Shown here: positions 31,305 through 35,151 of the stretch, one piece after another
Position numbering within the stretch: position 1 is the stretch's first letter
Layout of the letters: each line of letters opens with the position of its first letter
Assembly: GCA_001917995.1 (NCBI GenBank)
Contig: MNFB01000074.1
Span: forward strand, 10,277 to 45,427
Direction of reading: 5' to 3'
DNA: 35,151 bases
Source of the DNA: Thaumarchaeota archaeon 13_1_40CM_4_38_7
Lineage (GTDB): Archaea; Thermoproteota; Nitrososphaeria; Nitrososphaerales; Nitrosopumilaceae
The notes under the pieces: model-generated
Databases searched by the model: none
What the model was told of the DNA's origin: nothing
The model's input: the letters and a program-made list of their open reading frames with translations, nothing else
Program-made: the position numbers and the translations under genes

Positions 31305-31448
31305 CTAAGATAACGATTTGAATTTCTTAATAGCTTCTCGGGTTAGTCTTTCTTGTTCCTCTTTTGAAATGTTAGTTGGGTCTTCTGAAGCCAATACCTT
31401 GTTGTAATCTTCTTCAGTATTTGATTTCATTTTCTTTTTTTCTTCCAT
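31305..31448 (-). CDS. Small charged protein (41-47 aa)
   Basis: The frame from ATG 31448 to TAG 31307-31305 reads MEEKKKMKSNTEEDYNKVLA then SEDPTNISKEEQERLTREAI and KKFKSLS. A strong TATA box, tttataaata, sits at about 31452-31461. Its expected start site falls near 31431, next to the internal ATG at 31430, so the 41-aa form starting MKSNTEED is the likely product. Highly charged, helical, no family recognised. Confidence 0.6.
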   Translation of the reverse strand: MEEKKKMKSNTEEDYNKVLASEDPTNISKEEQERLTREAIKKFKSLS

Positions 31449-31500
31449 TAATATTTATAAATACATAACGCTCTTATGCCTTTCCACGCGGCGATATTTG

Positions 31501-31632
31501 TCATCTCCGTTTCATCTTTTCTAGTTTTCTTGTAATGTTGACTATTTTGTCGATTGTTTCATTGTTGCTACCCTTGCCTTCTAGGAATTTGCAAAGCCAG
31601 ACTATTTCGTCATTTGTGAGTAGATTTTCCAA
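31501..31632 (-). CDS. Small helical protein (43 aa), start uncertain
   Basis: The frame reads MENLLTNDEIVWLCKFLEGK then GSNNETIDKIVNITRKLEKM with TTG as start (31632-31630). Upstream the frame stays open (NNNNAYCGFLPKKVA) but lacks an ATG. An ATG one frame off lies at a good leaderless distance from a ttataaaa box, so a frameshift or a short leader peptide is possible. The amphipathic helices look real. Weak call. Confidence 0.35.
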   Translation of the reverse strand: MENLLTNDEIVWLCKFLEGKGSNNETIDKIVNITRKLEKMKRR

Positions 31633-31728
31633 AGCAACTTTCTTTGGTAGGAACCCACAATAAGCATTGTTATTATTGCGTGATTTTATAATTACCCTAA
31701 AACAAGTGTTGAGTTAGTATTCTAATTA

Positions 31729-32106
31729 TTATGGCGCCTGAGCCCAACCGCGTTCTGTAAGCGTGGTAGCATCTTCAGGTTTTACACAAGCAGGCGAACC
31801 ATCTTCTTTTTTCAAAATTAATTGCATGCCATCTATGCATTTTATATCATTGATTGAGACTCCATTTTTTAGTTGTTTCAGTGGAGGAGCTATGACAATG
31901 TTATTCTTAGTTACATCTACTGTTTCATTCACCCCAAGAGTTTCATTGGTCTGGGGAGACATGATTGCAGAAGAATTAGTTGAGTTTTGAGCCATGGTGA
32001 GCGTGGTAGCATTTTGTGCCATAGTCTGGTTTGATTCCGTGTAACTTTGTGCCATGACTATCGTTGTATCACCTACCAGAAAACTTGTTACCACAGTCAC
32101 TACCAA
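31729..32106 (-). CDS. Secreted protein with thaumarchaeal KCIDG domain
   Basis: 125 aa from TTG 32106. The C-terminal 45 residues (VSINDIKCIDGMQLILKKED then GSPACVKPEDATTLTERGWA) match a short domain common at the ends of thaumarchaeal exported proteins, with two cysteines that probably pair. The middle is a Thr/Asn-rich linker. From the TTG the signal peptide has no positive charge. The open frame continues upstream as RLIKLLLLVV, which gives a normal signal peptide if translation starts at ATT 32121 or another non-AUG codon. The exported protein is likely small and surface-bound. Confidence 0.75.
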   Translation of the reverse strand: MVVTVVTSFLVGDTTIVMAQSYTESNQTMAQNATTLTMAQNSTNSSAIMSPQTNETLGVNETVDVTKNNIVIAPPLKQLKNGVSINDIKCIDGMQLILKKEDGSPACVKPEDATTLTERGWAQAP

Positions 32107-32262
32107 TAATAGTAATTTAATTAGTCTCGTAAGATCTACTCATATCATCACTTTAGATAAACTTTAGCCTGATTCTCATAATTTATCGAAGTCAACGCCT
32201 GTAGGTTATAGCGGAAATTTTTCTCTCAAAAATCAATTTATTACACAAAACTTTATCAGATA

Positions 32263-32637
32263 ATGAACTATTACCAACACATGGCAAAAGACAGCCCAGC
32301 TCAAGATTGGGACACTCTCTGGACCGAATACAATAAATCACTAAAAACATGGCTGCAAGCATTTGAATCACTCAAAAAAGCAAGCAGCGAGGTACAGGAA
32401 AAATACAACGAGGCCATGGCAAAAGCACTTGGTGGATCAAGTCAAAATACAGTCAACCAATTTATGGAGAACTGGCAAAACGCAATGAGCCAAGGAGGAC
32501 TAGACGCGTTAAAACAATTTGGTGAGAACTGGCAGACAATGATAAGCCAGTCTGGCTTTGACCAGCTAAGAACATATGGTGAAATGATGAACAAATTTGC
32601 CGAGACTTGGGGTAAAATGTATAACATGCCAAAGTAG
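32263..32637 (+). CDS. Phasin-like granule protein, larger paralogue
   Basis: 124 aa from ATG 32263, with a TATA-like tttatta at about 32237-32243, so leaderless. The chain is one long amphipathic helix region: WDTLWTEYNKSLKTWLQAFE, then SLKKASSEVQEKYNEAMAKA and repeated ENWQ motifs (MENWQNAMSQGG, GENWQTMISQSG) ending FAETWGKMYNMPK. It is paralogous to the 83-aa protein at 5838-6089. An ATTACCAA sits at codons 3-5, as at the phasin-AbrB start. This points to PHA-granule function and shared control with the distant pha locus (inference). Confidence 0.75.
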   Translation: MNYYQHMAKDSPAQDWDTLWTEYNKSLKTWLQAFESLKKASSEVQEKYNEAMAKALGGSSQNTVNQFMENWQNAMSQGGLDALKQFGENWQTMISQSGFDQLRTYGEMMNKFAETWGKMYNMPK

Positions 32638-32761
32638 GATCTTGGATATTAGTAGGTACTTGAAAAGCTCCTTTGGTATTTTTTCACTAGAGCATCTGTG
32701 TTATTACCAATACTGGGATTGACAAACAACTGCTTATACCACACCAAGAAAATAATGGTTT

Positions 32762-32893
32762 ATGGTCATACAGAATCTTTTCAGTGGTTTTGAGGTAAGC
32801 TTGCTGACTTTTGTATGCGGAGTGGTCATAGCATTTCTTTTACGAAAGAAATTATTTAGACAGGTCCACAAAGAATCTCCTACAACAAAATGA
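32762..32893 (+). CDS. Small single-TM protein (43 aa)
   Basis: ATG 32762 to TGA 32891-32893. The chain FSGFEVSLLTFVCGVVIAFL then LRKKLFRQVHKESPTTK is one membrane helix followed by a strongly basic tail. A TATA-like gcttatacc at 32733-32741 is about 25 bp before the ATG. An ATTACCAA lies 23 bp before the TATA box (32703-32710). It is likely a true small membrane protein, with function unknown. Confidence 0.6.
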   Translation: MVIQNLFSGFEVSLLTFVCGVVIAFLLRKKLFRQVHKESPTTK

Positions 32894-33031
32894 AAAACCG
32901 GTTGAATATAATTTAACAATATATAGATCAGATTATTTGCTGTACAGTTACATTCCTTAATCCACTAATGGTTATGTAGATCGGATCACTTGTCACGGAT
33001 AACCTACATGTAATATGAAATGACTCGGTTC

Positions 33032-33424
33032 TCAGTCTTTCTCTAGTTTGAGTGCGCATGAATTGATGCAATATCTCATTCCTGTTGGTTCTGGTCCGTC
33101 ATTGAATACATGGCCAAGGTGAGCACCACACTTGTCACAGATAACTTCGATTCGATGCATGAAATGACTGTTGTCGTCATGTTCTGCTATGGAGTCGTTA
33201 GCTGGTTTGGTAAAGCTTGGCCATCCTGTACCAGAATCAAACTTGTCGTCGGATTTGAAAAGAACGTTACCGCAACATATGCACTTGTAGACTCCATTCT
33301 CCTTGGAATTGACATATTCCCCCATGAATGGCATCTCAGTGTCCTTTTTTCTTGTGACAAGATATTGTTCTGGAGTAAGTTGCTTCTTCCATTCCTCATC
33401 ACTTTTTGAAATTTTTTCTGTCAT
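33032..33424 (-). CDS. msrB: Methionine-R-sulfoxide reductase MsrB
   Basis: 130 aa. Two zinc CxxC pairs (CICC and CDKC), the fold segments [14 protein letters not shown] and [20 protein letters not shown], and the catalytic segment [11 protein letters not shown] with Cys119 all fit MsrB. The segment [15 protein letters not shown] is typical of the start. It reduces methionine-R-sulfoxide in oxidised proteins. It follows msrA with 15 bp between them, so the two are co-transcribed and repair both sulfoxide isomers. Confidence 0.96.
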   Translation of the reverse strand: MTEKISKSDEEWKKQLTPEQYLVTRKKDTEMPFMGEYVNSKENGVYKCICCGNVLFKSDDKFDSGTGWPSFTKPANDSIAEHDDNSHFMHRIEVICDKCGAHLGHVFNDGPEPTGMRYCINSCALKLEKD

Positions 33425-33439
33425 AGATTTAGTCTCCTT

Positions 33440-33937
33440 TTATTCCATCACTGGATGTGTGTAGCAGCTACTTCCACCCATTTTCATATAGTATTTCTGA
33501 TGATATTCTTCAGCTTTGTAAAATGATGAAGCCGATACAATTTCAGTCACAATCTTGTTTTTTAATCGTCCAGATTTCTCAATGGATTCTTTTGAATTTC
33601 TTGCAATCTGTTCTTGCTCTGCAGTGTGATAGGCGATCATGGAACGATATTGCGAACCAATGTCAGGCCCTTGTCTGTTCAATGTAGTTGGATTATGAAT
33701 GGACCAGAATACCTCAAGTAGCTTTTCATATGAAACCTCTGCTTGATCATATTCTACTTGGATAGCTTCAGCATGTCCTGTTTTATCAGAACAGACATCA
33801 TGATATGTCGGATTTTCTGATCTTCCTCCTGTATAACCTACCATGGTTGATTTGACGCCTTTTATTTGTCTGAAGGCTTCTTCTACGCCCCAGAAACACC
33901 CTGCGGCAAAGGTTGCTAATTGGGTATTTTTGCTCAT
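33440..33937 (-). CDS. msrA: Methionine-S-sulfoxide reductase MsrA
   Basis: 165 aa with the active-site segment AAGCFWGVEEAFRQIKGV (Cys14 in GCFWG), then VGYTGGRSENPTYHDVCSDK, HAEAIQVEYD and NRQGPDIGSQYRSMIAY, all MsrA hallmarks. Near the end, SSCYTHPVME supplies a candidate resolving cysteine. It reduces methionine-S-sulfoxide with a thioredoxin-like donor. It is the first gene of an msrA-msrB operon, a defence against oxidative damage that suits an ammonia oxidiser. Confidence 0.96.
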   Translation of the reverse strand: MSKNTQLATFAAGCFWGVEEAFRQIKGVKSTMVGYTGGRSENPTYHDVCSDKTGHAEAIQVEYDQAEVSYEKLLEVFWSIHNPTTLNRQGPDIGSQYRSMIAYHTAEQEQIARNSKESIEKSGRLKNKIVTEIVSASSFYKAEEYHQKYYMKMGGSSCYTHPVME

Positions 33938-34102
33938 GATATCAATTATCTATCTTGGTATAATTATATTATTCCAGATCGATTCCAAATTGCTATCAAT
34001 TTCATAGTTGAGTTAGGAATGAAATCAAAATGCTTCCAGGAGTAGATAAATGGTACGCAATAAACAAATTCAACAAAAATCCTGCGATATATCTTAAATG
34101 AG

Positions 34103-34762
34103 TTAGCTTACGCTTTCCTCAAAATATTGAGATAAGATTTTACCGTTGTATAGTGCACTTAGCGCATCAAGGTTGCCCTTTGAGATAAATGCTAATCTTC
34201 CGTCAATGTCGCCATACATCAAGTCGTTAGGAGATGAAGAATGGCCCAGGCCTAACGCATGTCCAAACTCATGCCTCGTTATTCCTGCAAGATCCTCATT
34301 GGTTAGAGTGTCTGCCTGGTATATCACAATATGAACACTTTCTATCATTTTATTATATTGAGTAAAGGAGGTATAACCGTCATATCCAAGATCATTTTTT
34401 GACGTTGTAAGTGTTATCGTTACTTTGATGTGAGCATTATCCGAATCAACTATCTTCAAATTTGTTGGTATGTAATACCTTGTGTAATGCTGTGATTCCT
34501 TTAATGCACCTTGCCATCCTTCATAAAATTTCTTTCCATCTTTTGTGAAAGAGTGGATAGACGTTACGGCATTTTTTACAATTTGTATTTTTTCTTCAGG
34601 TATAGTAGGATCAACTACTATTGCGATATAGAGTGTCTTATCTGCCTTTACATCTAACGGCAAATTTGTCATTGTAGTGTTGACAAATTTTTGAGCTGTA
34701 ACAGAAGCAGGCAAGAAACATAACACTAAGAGAAATGCTATAGCAAGAAATGTTTTCCTCAA
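34103..34762 (-). CDS. Secreted matrixin-like zinc metalloprotease
   Basis: 219 aa with a signal peptide (KTFLAIAFLLVLCFLPASVT then AQK). The zinc motif is RHEFGHALGLGHSSSPNDLM: His164, Glu165, His168, His174 (HExxHxxGxxH) with Met182 eight residues after the last His as the Met-turn, as in metzincins. The upstream domain (about 30-150) holds strands IAIVVDPTIPEEKIQIVKNA and VHIVIYQADTLTNEDLAGIT. The short length and lack of a long propeptide suggest a small self-contained protease acting outside the cell. Its substrate may be the surface proteins in this region (speculation). Confidence 0.92.
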   Translation of the reverse strand: MRKTFLAIAFLLVLCFLPASVTAQKFVNTTMTNLPLDVKADKTLYIAIVVDPTIPEEKIQIVKNAVTSIHSFTKDGKKFYEGWQGALKESQHYTRYYIPTNLKIVDSDNAHIKVTITLTTSKNDLGYDGYTSFTQYNKMIESVHIVIYQADTLTNEDLAGITRHEFGHALGLGHSSSPNDLMYGDIDGRLAFISKGNLDALSALYNGKILSQYFEESVS

Positions 34763-34865
34763 TTATGGGCTTAAGCGTGGATTTGAAAATATGGTTGGGT
34801 ATGTACCAGGACATGACAAACACTTGCATAAATGGATTAAACATCAAGCGCTGTTTGATTCTCAG

Positions 34866-35151
34866 TTAAGAGATAGAGTTTCGTCTAGTAAGTTGCCTAC
34901 TTTTTAAAATATACGCAGAAGATATTCCAGCTACTATTATTACTGCTACTATAATCCACAGTAACAGTGTATTGAAGAGGTTCGCATTAGGTCCCAAGTG
35001 ATTTACGGGGCAACAGTTGTTTTCAGGGGCTGGATGTTCTTGTGGCTGTCCCTGAGTGTACGCCGTTTCTAATTGTGGTTTTAGCGGATTTGTTTCTGAA
35101 TTTATCTTCACTATTTCTTGGATGACAATGTGACGGACAAGTCTACCGCCA
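34866..35151 (-). CDS. Membrane-anchored surface protein, 5' part cut by window edge
   Basis: The frame ends in NLFNTLLLWIIVAVIIVAGI, one membrane helix, and a basic tail SSAYILKSRQLTRRNSIS. Upstream it stays open past the GTG at 35111 (KINSETNPLKPQLETAYTQG) and reads GGRLVRHIVIQEI to the window edge with no start. So this is probably the C-terminus of a larger surface protein: a beta-ending domain, a Pro/Gln-rich linker with a CC pair (ENNCCPVNHLG), then the anchor. Confidence 0.65.
   Translation of the reverse strand, partial: GGRLVRHIVIQEIVKINSETNPLKPQLETAYTQGQPQEHPAPENNCCPVNHLGPNANLFNTLLLWIIVAVIIVAGISSAYILKSRQLTRRNSIS

Noticed and set aside
1-35151. tRNA, rRNA, CRISPR arrays, insertion sequences
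   Set aside because: I looked for T-loop-like sequences, rRNA cores, spaced repeats and transposase frames and found none.

Overview
The window looks like chromosomal DNA of an ammonia-oxidising thaumarchaeon (Nitrososphaeria). The signs are AT-rich DNA, many genes with a TATA-like box about 25 bp before the start codon and almost no leader, several secreted proteins ending in a PEFG-CTERM-type tail, a TrmB-like regulator, haloarchaeal-type phaE-phaC genes, and small one-domain proteins typical of this group. The low GC would fit a Nitrosotalea-like lineage better than Nitrososphaera, but that is a guess. I see no rRNA, tRNA, CRISPR array or insertion sequence.

Left part (1-5.8 kb): a nitroreductase cut by the window edge, a TrmB-like regulator carrying a perfect in-frame 216-bp tandem duplication, a PEFG-CTERM protein, an HD-domain protein with a GNAT-like tail, and two paralogous ~120-aa sensor-like proteins. 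Next (5.8-9.5 kb) comes a polyhydroxyalkanoate (PHA) granule locus: a small phasin-like protein, an alpha/beta hydrolase, a phasin-AbrB fusion and a second phasin, converging on phaE-phaC. An ATTACCAA motif clusters around the promoter of the phasin-AbrB gene and recurs at the distant phasin paralogue near 32.3 kb.

Middle (9.6-22 kb): mostly cell-surface proteins (fibronectin III, PKD-like, pilin, a secreted coiled-coil protein), with MscL, a methyltransferase plus Lrp-like regulator pair and a flavin-binding oxidase-like protein. At 16046-16104 lies the most striking element: a complete type I hammerhead ribozyme with all core nucleotides. It sits between a B-box-like zinc-finger gene and a secreted coiled-coil gene. 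No promoter is visible between the two genes, and a perfect Shine-Dalgarno follows the cleavage site. I infer a self-cleaving intercistronic element that splits the two messages.

Right part (22-35 kb): a rhomboid protease, a disrupted MEDS-domain gene, a TPR protein, a candidate structured RNA at 25742-25840, a PII-like protein preceded by two identical 10-bp sites exactly 20 bp apart, paralogous PEFG-type secreted proteins with a decayed relative, several zinc-ribbon microproteins, a second phasin-like gene, the msrA-msrB repair pair, a secreted matrixin-like protease and a membrane-anchored protein running off the right edge. Two secreted-protein genes seem to have lost, or never had, a canonical start codon.
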